Origin: Allgaiera indica
GTDB taxonomy: Bacteria; Pseudomonadota; Alphaproteobacteria; Rhodobacterales; Rhodobacteraceae
Reading direction: 5' to 3'
Length of the DNA stretch: 64,000 bases
NCBI RefSeq assembly: GCF_900106675.1
Contig: NZ_FNOB01000012.1
Span: 62,001-126,000 of the forward strand
The translations under genes were made by a program, and so were the position numbers. Of the stretch, positions 17,625 through 26,174 are shown piece after piece. Within the stretch, counting starts at the first letter, position 1. Every line of letters begins with the position of its first letter. The notes beneath the pieces are model-generated. The model had not been told where the DNA came from. It did no database searches and saw only the letters and a program-made list of their open reading frames with translations.

Positions 17625-18365
17625 CTATTTTCCGTGGGTGAATTGGCCCGGCAGATCCGCCGGGGTGCCCTTGGGGGCATGAATATGGCCAAGCAGGCGC
17701 ATCGGCCCGGCCAGAACGCGGCTGAGCACCGGGTTCTCGCGTACCTGCGCCTTGACCTTCTCGATGCGCATCACGTCCTCGATCCGGCGGTCAAGGAAAT
17801 CCCAGGTGGCCTGTTGCCCCTCGGACGTGTCGCCCAGCCAATACAGCACGACCGAGCCGTAGACGCCCGACAGCGTCGCGCGTTTGGTGTACCAGTTGAT
17901 ATCGTCGGAGCTGTCGCCAAGGCTGCGCCAGATCAGATCGGCGGTGCCCCAGATCGCGCGGGCGCCGTCGGCGGCATGTTGCGGCAGCGCGAACAGCGCC
18001 GAGCCGCGGCGCACCAGTTCGCGGTCCTCGACCGCCTCCAATCGGTAACGCATCGCCGCGGCGATGCGGTCGCGAAAGCGCATCGTGGACAGGTCGGTGG
18101 CGGCCAGCCGTTCGACCATCCGCGCATCGCCGCGCCGGTGGAAGGCCAGCGCCAGATCGACCCCGCCGCGCGGATATAGCGCCCGTGCCAGCGCCAGATC
18201 GACCCCCGCGTCGCGCGTGGCGGCGCGCAGGGTTGCCTCGGACCAGCCGTCGAACGGAACGTGGTTCAGCGCCGCGTCGAGGATCGCCTCGGCTTCGGGG
18301 CCGGCGCCAGTCCGGGGGCCAATTTCGGGCTGCCGGTCGGCGCTCGTGGTCTGGCTGTCCTGCAT
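17625..18365 (-). CDS. COQ9 family protein (ubiquinone synthesis)
   Basis: A 246-residue COQ9 homolog. In mitochondria and alphaproteobacteria this TetR-like lipid-binding protein presents intermediates to the COQ7-type hydroxylase. Visible landmarks are ILDAALNHVPFDGWSEATL, FRDRIAAAMRYRLEAVEDRE, and the C-terminal DDINWYTKRATLSGVYGSVV with YWLGDTSEGQQATWDFLDRRI, which are conserved in the family. A GTG-started longer frame exists, but GGAGG sits five bases before ATG 18365-18363, which decides the start. Divergent from rpsU; downstream gene is a quinone oxidoreductase. Confidence 0.92.
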   Translation of the reverse strand: MQDSQTTSADRQPEIGPRTGAGPEAEAILDAALNHVPFDGWSEATLRAATRDAGVDLALARALYPRGGVDLALAFHRRGDARMVERLAATDLSTMRFRDRIAAAMRYRLEAVEDRELVRRGSALFALPQHAADGARAIWGTADLIWRSLGDSSDDINWYTKRATLSGVYGSVVLYWLGDTSEGQQATWDFLDRRIEDVMRIEKVKAQVRENPVLSRVLAGPMRLLGHIHAPKGTPADLPGQFTHGK

Positions 18366-18390
18366 CTCATCCTCCGTCACCCTGCGAGAG

Positions 18391-18419
18391 TAGACAAACT
18401 AGGGCAGCTTTGCTATAGC
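18391..18419 (+). promoter_or_regulatory. Predicted sigma70 promoter of rpsU
   Basis: TAGACA (18391-18396) and TATAGC (18414-18419) with exactly 17 bases between. Transcription would start near 18426, giving a leader of about 50 bases. It is the best match to the consensus between COQ9 and rpsU. Confidence 0.6.
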
Positions 18420-18428
18420 GCCACCTCC

Positions 18429-18474
18429 TGCATATTTCCATGCAACTCAAACTTAGAAAGGTGGTGAAAACCAC
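18429..18474 (+). promoter_or_regulatory. rpsU leader with two small hairpins at the ribosome site
   Basis: The leader holds TGCAT...ATGCA (18429-18444) and, directly before the start codon, GTGGT-GAAA-ACCAC (18461-18474), a 5-bp stem with a GAAA loop. The Shine-Dalgarno GAAAGG (18456-18461) sits at the left foot of that stem, 13 bases from ATG; folding the stem would shorten the effective spacing or partly hide the site. This suggests translational control of S21, by inference only. Confidence 0.45.
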
Positions 18475-18681
18475 ATGCAGGTGAGCGTTCGCGACAATAA
18501 CGTCGATCAGGCCCTCCGGGCCCTGAAGAAGAAGCTCCAGCGCGAGGGTGTCTTCCGTGAAATGAAGCTGAAGCAACATTTCGAGAAGCCGTCCGTCAAG
18601 CGCGCCCGCGAGCAAGCCGAAGCGATCCGCCGTGCGCGTAAACTCGCGCGCAAGAAGGCGCAGCGTGAAGGTATGCTCTGA
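18475..18681 (+). CDS. rpsU: 30S ribosomal protein S21
   Basis: A 68-residue, very basic protein: [40 protein letters not shown], then an Arg/Lys-rich helix ending KKAQREGML. Full length for the family. S21 binds late on the small subunit near the anti-Shine-Dalgarno end of 16S rRNA and affects initiation. Single-gene unit with its own predicted promoter and terminator. Confidence 0.98.
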   Translation: MQVSVRDNNVDQALRALKKKLQREGVFREMKLKQHFEKPSVKRAREQAEAIRRARKLARKKAQREGML

Positions 18682-18728
18682 GGCCGTTGCCTTAGACGAT
18701 TCGGCCGGGTCCACCCGTCCGAATTCGA

Positions 18729-18758
18729 CCCCCGAGGCCTTGGCCACGGGGGTTTTTT
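18729..18758 (+). terminator. Rho-independent terminator of rpsU
   Basis: Hairpin CCCCCG-A-GGCC-TT-GGCC-A-CGGGGG (18729-18752) followed by TTTTTT. The arms pair fully apart from one A/A mismatch. Confidence 0.85.
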
Positions 18759-18922
18759 CATTTCAACGCGCGGCAATTGCGACCGGTTTTGCGCGGCGGA
18801 ATGTCGCGGTTTGGCCTTCCTGGCCCGTCGCTGCAGCGCTTGCCATCACCCGCGCGTGAGCGGGGCTTGCGCGAAGCAGTCAAAGGAGGCATCCGCAATA
18901 GATCAGGGCAAGGGGTCAGGGA

Positions 18923-20359
18923 ATGAAAGCGCGCAGGGCTTCGCGGATCGGGTGGGTACGCAGATCCCGGGCGATGATGACTTCGCGCAAGCAATGGAAA
19001 TCGCGGCTGGTCTTCTGGATCGGTGCGCTGGCGATCGGCGCGATGAGCGCGATCTTCGCCAAGCTTTCCGACCAGGCGCAAGAGGTCTTCCTGGCCATGA
19101 CCGGCGGCGCGGGCTGGACCTGGTTGCCGCTGGTGCTGACGCCTCTGGGCTTTGTCTTCTGCGCCTGGATGGCGGACCGCTACTTTCCCGGTTCGCAAGG
19201 TTCGGGCATTCCGCAGGCGATCGCCATCCGCCACATGCGCGACGACCGCGACAGTTCCGGCTATCTGACCATGCGCACGGTTCTGGGCAAGATGGGGCTG
19301 ACGCTGGTCGGCCTGGCCTCTGGCGCCTCGATCGGGCGCGAGGGGCCGACGGTGCAGGTTGGCGCCGCGCTGATGCTGATGGCGGGCCGGGTCGGCGGGT
19401 TGGCCAAGGCGCGGGGGCTGATCCTGGCCGGATCCGCCGCCGGGATCGCCGCGGCGTTCAACACGCCGCTGGCCGGGGTGGTCTTCGCCATCGAGGAAAT
19501 GAGCCGCTCGTATCAGGCGCGTACCAACGGCGTGGTGCTGTCGACGGTGATCCTTGCCGGTATCGCCTCGCTCGCGATCGTGGGGAACTATACCTATTTC
19601 GGCTTCACCGACGCGGTGGCGCGCTTTCCGGGCGACTGGCCGCTGGTGATCGCCTGCGGCCTGTTCGGTGGGCTCATGGGCGGCGCCTTCTCGAAGACGG
19701 TGCTGTCGCTGACCAACCGCATCCGGCGCTGGCGCAGCATCGGCCAGGGCCGGCGGGTGATCGTCGTGGCCTTTCTTGCCGGGCTGACCTTGGCCATCAC
19801 CGGGGTCATGTACCACGGCGAGACCTTCGGCACCGGCTATGCCCAGGCGCGCATGGCGGTCGAGGGGCATTCGCTGGATCCGACCTTTTTCCTGGCCAAG
19901 TTCGTGGCCACCGTGGCCTCGACGGTGTCGGGCATTCCCGGCGGGCTTTTCGCGCCCTCGCTTGCGGTGGGCGCCGGGGTCGGATCGACCCTGGGGGTGA
20001 TCTTTGGGGCCAACGCCAGCCTTGCGGCGGTACTGGGCATGGCAGGCTATTTCGCCGGCGTGGTGCAGGCGCCGATGACCGCCTTCGTCATCATCGTCGA
20101 GATGACCGGCAATCATGACAACGTGGTGCCGGTAATGGCGGCGGCGATGATCGGCTATGGCGTGTCGCGGATGATCTTGCCGCAGCCGCTCTATCATGCG
20201 CTGTCGCGGCTATGGATCGCGGACGCGCTGCGCAAGCGCCGCGCGATGGAGCAGGCTGACCCGCCCGCTGCGGACGCCGCCTCTGCCCCGGGAGGTTCGG
20301 GCCAGCCCGGCCCCAGCCAGGCCGAGCCGGCCCGGCCTACCTCGGGCCCCGGAGCCTGA
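18923..20359 (+). CDS. ClC family chloride transporter
   Basis: A 478-residue polytopic ClC protein. The selectivity elements are present: GSGIPQ (93-98), GREGPT (138-143) with gating Glu140, and GIPGGLFAPS (337-346). The internal proton glutamate expected of Cl-/H+ exchangers is probably Glu191/192 in VVFAIEEMSRS, so an antiporter is more likely than a channel. No CBS domains follow; the last 45 residues are a Pro/Ala/Gly-rich tail of low complexity. Such proteins help acid resistance and charge balance. Start ATG 18923 has AGGG-rich ribosome site. A small membrane protein follows 3 bases after the stop. Confidence 0.93.
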   Translation: MKARRASRIGWVRRSRAMMTSRKQWKSRLVFWIGALAIGAMSAIFAKLSDQAQEVFLAMTGGAGWTWLPLVLTPLGFVFCAWMADRYFPGSQGSGIPQAIAIRHMRDDRDSSGYLTMRTVLGKMGLTLVGLASGASIGREGPTVQVGAALMLMAGRVGGLAKARGLILAGSAAGIAAAFNTPLAGVVFAIEEMSRSYQARTNGVVLSTVILAGIASLAIVGNYTYFGFTDAVARFPGDWPLVIACGLFGGLMGGAFSKTVLSLTNRIRRWRSIGQGRRVIVVAFLAGLTLAITGVMYHGETFGTGYAQARMAVEGHSLDPTFFLAKFVATVASTVSGIPGGLFAPSLAVGAGVGSTLGVIFGANASLAAVLGMAGYFAGVVQAPMTAFVIIVEMTGNHDNVVPVMAAAMIGYGVSRMILPQPLYHALSRLWIADALRKRRAMEQADPPAADAASAPGGSGQPGPSQAEPARPTSGPGA

Positions 20360-20362
20360 GAG

Positions 20363-20749
20363 ATGGATCCCGAATTTCAGCGCATATTGGAGCGGACGCG
20401 CAAGGAGCGGGCCCAGTATTTCACCCCACGCTGGTTCGCCCGTCTGTTTGCGGCACGGCTGAACCTGCCCGATACCTTCTGGCTCGGTCTATTGGGCCCG
20501 CTTCTGGTGGCGGTGCCGGTGATGGTGGTGCTGGCGATGTTGTCGAAAGGGGCGGACCCGGCGGCATCCATGCCCGTCTTTTCGGGGCTCACGGCGGTCT
20601 TGGGGCTTTACTGGGCGTTGGTCAGCCGGTCGGTCCTGATCGTCGCGCGGCGCGCGCCGCAAGCGGGCGGCTGGCGCTGGGCCGCGGTCGTCACGTCGGT
20701 GGCTATGGCCGCGCTGGCGCTGATCGGCGGGTTGCGGGGGCTGCTTTAG
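20363..20749 (+). CDS. Hypothetical membrane protein after the ClC gene
   Basis: A 128-residue protein with a charged start MDPEFQRILERTRKERAQYF and three hydrophobic segments (about 39-61, 71-90, 105-125). Family not recognised. It begins 3 bases past the ClC stop, so it is probably in the same transcript and may assist or share its membrane role; that is inference. It ends against the convergent Lrp-type gene. Confidence 0.7.
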   Translation: MDPEFQRILERTRKERAQYFTPRWFARLFAARLNLPDTFWLGLLGPLLVAVPVMVVLAMLSKGADPAASMPVFSGLTAVLGLYWALVSRSVLIVARRAPQAGGWRWAAVVTSVAMAALALIGGLRGLL

Positions 20750-20752
20750 CCC

Positions 20753-21211
20753 TCAGACCGGGATCGCCGTCGTGCGGAACACGGTGCGCAGCGCGAACGA
20801 GGTGTGCATCTGCGCCACCCCCGGCAATCGCGACAGATACTGGCGGTGGATGCGGGCGAAATCCTCGGTGTCCCGGGCCAGGATCTTCAGCAGATAATCG
20901 GCCGTTCCTGCCATCAGATGACATTCCAGAAGATCGGGGATCCGCGCCACCTGACGCTCGAAGGCGTCAAGCACCTCGTCTGCCTGGCCCGACAGGGTGA
21001 TCTCGACGAAGACGGTGGTGGGGCGGCTCATCTTGCGCTCGTCCAGAAGGGCGACATAGCCGCGGATCACTCCCGCCGCCTCCAACCGCTGCACCCGACG
21101 GTGACAGGCCGAGGGCGATAGGTTCACCTGCTCGCTCAACTCGGCATTGGTCATCCGCCCGTCCTTCTGGAGCGAGGTTAAGATTCGCCGGTCGGTCGCG
21201 TCGATTTCCAT
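20753..21211 (-). CDS. Lrp/AsnC family regulator, probably of ald
   Basis: A 152-residue feast/famine regulator: N-terminal helix-turn-helix (IDATDRRILTSLQKDGRMTN, then NLSPSACHRRVQRLEAAGVI) and C-terminal RAM domain (VFVEITLSGQ, MAGTADYLLKILARDTEDF, TSFALRTVF). It is divergent from alanine dehydrogenase across 141 bases. In mycobacteria, rhizobia and others an Lrp-type neighbour controls ald in response to alanine, so this is the likely target, along with its own gene. Oligomeric DNA wrapping is typical of the family. Confidence 0.93.
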   Translation of the reverse strand: MEIDATDRRILTSLQKDGRMTNAELSEQVNLSPSACHRRVQRLEAAGVIRGYVALLDERKMSRPTTVFVEITLSGQADEVLDAFERQVARIPDLLECHLMAGTADYLLKILARDTEDFARIHRQYLSRLPGVAQMHTSFALRTVFRTTAIPV

Positions 21212-21352
21212 TATTGCGCACGTTTCTTCTAAGGAACTGCCATATCGCAGTTTATTCTACGCGAAACCTGTGCTTTCGCCACCGTTCTTTTCAAAGCAAT
21301 TGTTCGCGCGGAAGCGCATGATGTCAGACAGACACATGAATGGGAGGTCACC
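21212..21352. promoter_or_regulatory. Divergent control region, Lrp-type gene / ald
   Basis: A locally AT-richer 141-base spacer shared by the two divergent start regions. A GGGAGG ribosome site for ald lies at 21342-21347. Exact promoters or Lrp sites could not be chosen by eye; Lrp family sites are degenerate. Confidence 0.5.
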
Positions 21353-22483
21353 ATGAAAATCGGTTGCCCGAAAGAGATCAAGCCACAGGAATTCCGCGTC
21401 GGCATGACGCCCCACGCCGCGCATGAGGCGGTATCGGCGGGCCACGAGGTCCTGATCGAGACCCAGGCCGGCGTTGGCGCGGGGTTTGCCGATGCCGATT
21501 ACATCGCCGTCGGCGCCAAGATCGTGCCCACCGCCGAAGAGGTCTTCGCCGCGGCCGAGATGATCGTGAAGGTGAAAGAGCCCCAGGCGATCGAGCGCAA
21601 GCGCCTGCGCGCCGGGCAGCTGCTGTTCACCTATCTGCACCTGGCGCCGGATCCGGAGCAGACGAAGGACCTGCTGGACAGCGGCGTCACCGCGATTGCC
21701 TATGAAACGGTCACCGACGATCGCGGCGGTCTGCCGTTGCTTGCGCCGATGTCCGAGGTCGCGGGCCGTCTGGCGCCGCAGGTCGGCGCCTGGACGCTGC
21801 AGAAGGCCAATGGCGGGCGCGGTGTGCTGCTGGGCGGCGTGCCCGGCGTGGGCCCCGCCAAGGTTGCGGTCATCGGCGGCGGCGTCGTCGGCACCCATGC
21901 GGCGAAGATCGCCGCGGGGATGGGCGCGGATGTGACGGTGCTTGACCGGTCCCTGCCACGGCTTCGCTATCTTGATGATGTCTTCGGCGGCCAGTTCCGC
22001 AACCGTTTCGCCAGCGCCGGAAACGTGGCCGAGCTGGTGGCGGAATCGGATCTGGTGATCGGGGCGGTGCTGATCCCCGGCGCCGCGGCGCCGAAACTGG
22101 TGACCCGCGCGATGCTGGGCACGATGAAGCCGGGCGCGGCGATCGTGGACGTGGCGATCGACCAGGGCGGTTGCTTCGAGACCAGCCACGCCACCACCCA
22201 TCAGGACCCGATCTACGAGGTCGACGGGATCATGCATTACTGCGTGGCCAACATGCCGGGCGCGGTGGCGCGGACCTCGACCATCGCGCTGGGCAACGCC
22301 ACGATGCCCTTCATGATGGCGCTGGCGAACAAGGGCTGGCGCAAGGCCTGCGCCGAGGATCGGCATCTGATGGCGGGTTTGAATGTCCATGAGGGCAAGC
22401 TGACCTACGAGGCCGTGGGCCGGGCGCTGAACCTGCCGGTGGTGGACCCCGCCGCGCTGCTGGCCGACCTGCGCGCAGCCTAA
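21353..22483 (+). CDS. ald: Alanine dehydrogenase
   Basis: Reversible NAD-dependent deamination of L-alanine to pyruvate and ammonia. 376 residues, standard length. The start [20 protein letters not shown] has Arg15; substrate and catalytic residues Lys75 (VKVKEP) and His96 (YLHLAPD) sit where they do in characterised enzymes. The NAD site is [17 protein letters not shown]-like, near 170-187, and [21 protein letters not shown] lies in the late domain. It is paired with the divergent Lrp-type gene and ends at a strong terminator, so it is probably a single-gene unit induced by alanine. Confidence 0.97.
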   Translation: MKIGCPKEIKPQEFRVGMTPHAAHEAVSAGHEVLIETQAGVGAGFADADYIAVGAKIVPTAEEVFAAAEMIVKVKEPQAIERKRLRAGQLLFTYLHLAPDPEQTKDLLDSGVTAIAYETVTDDRGGLPLLAPMSEVAGRLAPQVGAWTLQKANGGRGVLLGGVPGVGPAKVAVIGGGVVGTHAAKIAAGMGADVTVLDRSLPRLRYLDDVFGGQFRNRFASAGNVAELVAESDLVIGAVLIPGAAAPKLVTRAMLGTMKPGAAIVDVAIDQGGCFETSHATTHQDPIYEVDGIMHYCVANMPGAVARTSTIALGNATMPFMMALANKGWRKACAEDRHLMAGLNVHEGKLTYEAVGRALNLPVVDPAALLADLRAA

Positions 22484-22506
22484 GGCCCGCAGCCGACAAG
22501 AAAAAG

Positions 22507-22535
22507 GCCCCCGGAACCTGGTTCCGGGGGCTTTT
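22507..22535. terminator. Bidirectional terminator between ald and accA
   Basis: An 11-bp perfect stem, GCCCCCGGAAC paired with GTTCCGGGGGC (22507-22531), with a three-base loop. TTTT follows on the plus strand and AAAAA precedes on the left, which reads as TTTTT on the minus strand. It can end both ald and the convergent accA transcripts. Confidence 0.88.
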
Positions 22536-22592
22536 GCATTTCAGACGGTTCGGCCCGCCCCCGCCTTCGAGCTTCCGGCACGAACGAGCGGC

Positions 22593-23552
22593 TCAGGCCG
22601 CGAGGCCCTTGGAACCCATGTCCAGGAATTTCTGCCGCCGGTCCTTGACCAGCTTCTCCGGCTTCTTGCCCTTCAAGTCCTTCAGCATCGCGCCGATCGC
22701 CTTGCCGACGGCCTCGATCGTCGCGGCGCGGTCGCGCTGGGCGCCGCCCTTCGGTTCGGGGATGATCTGGTCGATCACGCTCAGCTTCAGAAGATCCTGC
22801 GCGGTCAAGCGCAGCGCCTCGGCGGCCTCGCGCATCTTCTCGGCGTCCTTCCACAGGATCGAGGCGCAGCCCTCGGGCGAGATCACCGAATAGATCGAAT
22901 GTTCCAGCATGGCCACGCGGTTCGCCGTGGCAAAGGCCACCGCGCCGCCCGATCCGCCCTCGCCGATCACCACGGAAATCAGTGGAACGCCGATCTCCAG
23001 GCATTTCGCCGTCGAACGCGCGATCGCCTCGGACTGGCCGCGCTCCTCGGCGCCCTTTCCGGGATAGGCGCCGGGCGTGTCCACCAGCGTCACCACCGGC
23101 AGCCCGAAGCGGTGCGCCAGATCCATCAGGCGGATCGCCTTGCGATAGCCCTCGGGGCGCGCCATTCCGAAATTGCGCTCGATCCGGGTCTTGGTGTCGT
23201 TGCCCTTCTCATGGCCGATCACCACCACCGGCTGATCGTCGAATCGCGCCAGGCCACCGATCACCGCAAGGTCGTCGGCAAAGTTGCGATCCCCCGCCAG
23301 CGGCGTGAATTCCGTGAACAGCGCGTCGACGTAATCCTTGCAATGGGGTCGGTCGGGATGCCGCGCCACCTGACATTTCTGCCAGGGCGTCAGCGCCTTG
23401 TAGATGTCGCCCAGCATCTGCGCGGCCTTCTTGTCCAGCGCGGCCGCTTCTTTCTCGACATCCATCCCGTCGTTGGTCCGGGCCATGGCCCGAAGCTCCT
23501 CGGCCTTGCCTTCGATTTCGGCCAGGGGTTTTTCGAATTCGAGGTAGTTCAT
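22593..23552 (-). CDS. accA: Acetyl-CoA carboxylase carboxyltransferase subunit alpha
   Basis: Forms, with AccD, the enzyme that moves the carboxyl group from biotin to acetyl-CoA to give malonyl-CoA for fatty acid synthesis. 319 residues, normal length. It begins [20 protein letters not shown] with a coiled coil, then [38 protein letters not shown] (in parts), [23 protein letters not shown], and [18 protein letters not shown], which are the CoA-binding and crotonase-fold core. The frame stays open 82 residues upstream but without homology, so ATG 23552-23550 is used. It is not next to accB, accC or accD. Confidence 0.97.
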   Translation of the reverse strand: MNYLEFEKPLAEIEGKAEELRAMARTNDGMDVEKEAAALDKKAAQMLGDIYKALTPWQKCQVARHPDRPHCKDYVDALFTEFTPLAGDRNFADDLAVIGGLARFDDQPVVVIGHEKGNDTKTRIERNFGMARPEGYRKAIRLMDLAHRFGLPVVTLVDTPGAYPGKGAEERGQSEAIARSTAKCLEIGVPLISVVIGEGGSGGAVAFATANRVAMLEHSIYSVISPEGCASILWKDAEKMREAAEALRLTAQDLLKLSVIDQIIPEPKGGAQRDRAATIEAVGKAIGAMLKDLKGKKPEKLVKDRRQKFLDMGSKGLAA

Positions 23553-23850
23553 GCGTGGCTCCATCCGAGTGGGGGCTATATGGCGCCCGCGCGCGTGATT
23601 TGCAACGCCCGCGTCCCGGTCCCCGGACCCAGCCCCGAAACGCGGCCCGTAAACGAGCGACGCCCCGGAATGATCCGGGGCGTGCTCTCCTCCCGCTGGT
23701 CCGTCGGCCTCCTCTCCGGCCGGACCGGGATTCGAAAGATGCGTCATTCTGGCGCACGCATCTGCTCGACCCTGCGCGATTTCCTGCCCTTGCGTCAATA
23801 TGCCGTTCGATCGGGAATGCTGCCGGGATGCGAAAATCTCTCCATTTCGT

Positions 23851-24810
23851 TCAACCTCCGGCGATCATCTCGGATTGGCGCACGATCACCTCGGCCTGCT
23901 TGATGCTGGCGATATCCACAAGCCGGCCCTTGTAGACGGTCGCGCCCTCTCCGCGTGCCTTGGCGTCAGCCATCGCGGCGAGGATCTCGCGCGCCTCGGC
24001 CACGGCGGCCTGGGACGGGGTGAAGACCTCGTTGGCCAGTGCCACCTGCTTGGGGTGGATCGCCCATTTGCCGACCATGCCCAGCGTGGCCGAGCGCAGC
24101 GCCTGGGCGCGAAAGCCTTCGTCATCCGAGAAATCGCCGAACGGCCCGTCGACCGGCAGCACCCCATGGGTGCGACAGGCCGCGACGATCGCCGCCTGGG
24201 CCCAGTGCCAGGGGTCCGACCAGTGTTTCGTGCCTTCGTGTAGCATATAGTAATTTTCCTGCGTGCCGCCGATGCCGGTGGTCTGCATTCCCATGCTTGC
24301 CGCGAAATCCGCGGCGCCCAAGCTCATCGCCTGCAGCCGGGGCGAGGCCGCGGCGATTTCCTCGACATGGGCGATGCCGGCGGCCGATTCGATGATCACC
24401 TCGAAGCCCAGGCGCTTTTCGCGCCCCTTGGCGTGCTCGACCGCCGTCACCAGGGCGTCGACGGCGTAAAGGTCGGCCGCGCAGCCGACCTTGGGGATCA
24501 TGATCAGATCAAGCCGCTCGTCCGCCTGCTCCAGCAGGTCGATCACGTCGCGGTACCAATAGGGCGTGTCGAGCCCGTTGATGCGCACGCTCAAGGTCTT
24601 GGTGCCCCAGTCGATGTCGCGCGTGGCCGCGATCACGTTGGCGCGCGCCGTGTCCTTGTCGGCGGGCGAGACCGAATCCTCTAGGTCGAGATTGATCACA
24701 TCCGCCGCCGAACCCGCCATCTTCTCGAAGATCGCCGGGCGCGAACCCGGGCCGAACAGCTGGCAACGGTTCGGTCGGGCGGGGGGCTGGGGCTGGATGC
24801 GGAAACTCAT
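23851..24810 (-). CDS. mcl1: L-malyl-CoA/beta-methylmalyl-CoA lyase
   Basis: A 319-residue HpcH/HpaI-fold CoA ester lyase. It closely follows the Rhodobacter Mcl1 pattern: [54 protein letters not shown] (metal-side Asp/Glu), [14 protein letters not shown], and [17 protein letters not shown]. Mcl1 splits beta-methylmalyl-CoA to glyoxylate and propionyl-CoA and condenses acetyl-CoA with glyoxylate in the ethylmalonyl-CoA pathway for acetate assimilation. Other genes of that pathway are not in the window, but acs is at 39141. The start is divergent from dgcN across a motif-rich 288-base region. Confidence 0.92.
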   Translation of the reverse strand: MSFRIQPQPPARPNRCQLFGPGSRPAIFEKMAGSAADVINLDLEDSVSPADKDTARANVIAATRDIDWGTKTLSVRINGLDTPYWYRDVIDLLEQADERLDLIMIPKVGCAADLYAVDALVTAVEHAKGREKRLGFEVIIESAAGIAHVEEIAAASPRLQAMSLGAADFAASMGMQTTGIGGTQENYYMLHEGTKHWSDPWHWAQAAIVAACRTHGVLPVDGPFGDFSDDEGFRAQALRSATLGMVGKWAIHPKQVALANEVFTPSQAAVAEAREILAAMADAKARGEGATVYKGRLVDIASIKQAEVIVRQSEMIAGG

Positions 24811-25098
24811 GGGGCCTCACGGTAACGAAATTGCGTATTGTATAATTCGCGTGATAGAATGTTGCGCACCCCTGCGCAAGGTGCGATTTCGCGCCGCAGC
24901 ATCGCATCCGCAGCAATTCGCGAATCCTGGGCCCGGCCGCGCCGGATCGGCGTATGTTGGTTTTGTGGTGCACGTTTCTTCGGCAGGAGGCCGAATTTGC
25001 GCAAAATCTTTCCGGCGAAAAGGGTCAGGATGGCTGACAAATCCAAGACATTCTCCGAAGTTGCGCGCATTCTTGCGCGAATGTGAGCGGAGGCCATG
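24811..25098. promoter_or_regulatory. Divergent control region, mcl1 / dgcN, with repeated TTGCGC motifs
   Basis: The region contains an inverted repeat TTGCGCA-CCCC-TGCGCAA (24862-24879), a palindrome TTTGCGCAAA (24996-25005), and a direct repeat of TTGCGCG (25061-25067, 25073-25079) just before dgcN. A TATACA-like -10 for mcl1 lies near 24839-24844 on the minus strand. Short-chain fatty acyl-CoA regulators (ScfR family, such as PccR and RamB) are reported to bind paired TTTGC-type palindromes, so one of them could act here; that is inference. Two short open frames in the region have no protein-like features and were not called. Confidence 0.5.
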
Positions 25099-26100
25099 AT
25101 GATCGAGACCCCCTATCTTCTTTTCCTCGGCGACGCGCCGGATGCCCTGTCGGCCAAGGTGGCCCAGGGCATCAAGGACTGGCGTCCGGAATTTGCGATC
25201 GGGCAATACCGGATGGAGGGCTGCAAGGCCGATATGAAGCTGCCCGACATGACCCTTGCCGATGCATATGAGGCGGGCGCGCGCACGCTGGTGATCGGCG
25301 TCGCGAACCGGGGCGGGGTGATTTCGGAGCGCTGGAAGGATGTGTTGAACAGGGCGCTGGAACAAGGCTTCGATATTGCCTCGGGCCTGCATAACCTGCT
25401 GCGCGACGAACATGACCTGGCCGAAACCGCGCGGCGCCATGGCCGCAAGCTGCACGACGTGCGGGTGCCGAGCGTGCAATACCCGATCGCCAGCGGCGTG
25501 AAGCGGACCGGCAAGCGCTGCCTTGCGGTGGGGACGGATTGCTCGGTCGGCAAGATGTACACGGCACTGGCGATGGACAAGGTGATGCGCGCGCGGGGGA
25601 TGAAGTCGACCTTTCGCGCCACCGGCCAGACCGGCATCCTGATCACTGGCGAAGGCGTGCCCCTGGACGCGGTGATCGCCGATTTCATGGCCGGTTCGAT
25701 CGAATGGCTGACGCCCGACAACGACCCCGACCACTGGGATCTGATCGAGGGGCAGGGCAGCCTGTTCCACGTCTCCTATTCGGGGGTGACGATGGCGCTG
25801 GTGCATGGCGGCCAGCCCGATGCGCTGATCCTGTGCCACGAACCCACCCGCGACCACATGCGTGGCCTGCCGGGCTATGAACTGCCCAGCCTGGAGGCGC
25901 TGCGCGACACCGCGCTGCAGTTGGCCCGGGTGGCAAACCCCGCCTGTCAGGTGGTGGGGATTTCGGTCAATACCCAGCACATGAGCGCGCAGGAGGCCGA
26001 CGCCTACCTGGCCGCGACCGAGGCGCGGATGGGGCTTCCCGCCGTCGATCCGTTCCGGCATGGTGCGGAGTTGCTGGTTGACGCGCTGGCCGCGATCTGA
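25099..26100 (+). CDS. dgcN: DUF1611 family N-acetyltransferase DgcN
   Basis: A 333-residue DUF1611 protein. The first domain (FLGDAPDALSAKVAQGIKDW, LVIGVANRGGVI) is followed by a P-loop-like VGTDCSVGKMYTALAMDKVM (about 144-163), then TGQTGILITGEGVPLDAVIADF and GQGSLFHVSYSGVTMALVHG. In the D-glutamate catabolic route reported from marine Proteobacteria and haloarchaea, DgcN acetylates D-glutamate to N-acetyl-D-glutamate and DgcA epimerises it; the neighbour here matches that pair. GGAGG lies five bases before ATG 25099 (an ATG at 25096 is closer than usual). First gene of a three-gene operon. Confidence 0.83.
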   Translation: MIETPYLLFLGDAPDALSAKVAQGIKDWRPEFAIGQYRMEGCKADMKLPDMTLADAYEAGARTLVIGVANRGGVISERWKDVLNRALEQGFDIASGLHNLLRDEHDLAETARRHGRKLHDVRVPSVQYPIASGVKRTGKRCLAVGTDCSVGKMYTALAMDKVMRARGMKSTFRATGQTGILITGEGVPLDAVIADFMAGSIEWLTPDNDPDHWDLIEGQGSLFHVSYSGVTMALVHGGQPDALILCHEPTRDHMRGLPGYELPSLEALRDTALQLARVANPACQVVGISVNTQHMSAQEADAYLAATEARMGLPAVDPFRHGAELLVDALAAI

Positions 26101-26174
26101 ACCGCCCAACGGGCGCCGCCTGCCGTTCTCGGTTCCCGAGGGGGCGGCGCCCGGCAAGACCACGGAGAGACCCC

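Noticed and set aside
23553-23798. N-terminal extension of accA by 82 codons
   Set aside because: No similarity to AccA, which starts at [10 protein letters not shown]; the extension reads through intergenic DNA with a small hairpin.
24838-25097. Short open frames on both strands between mcl1 and dgcN
   Set aside because: They overlap the regulatory motifs, contradict each other, and show no protein-like pattern or good ribosome site.
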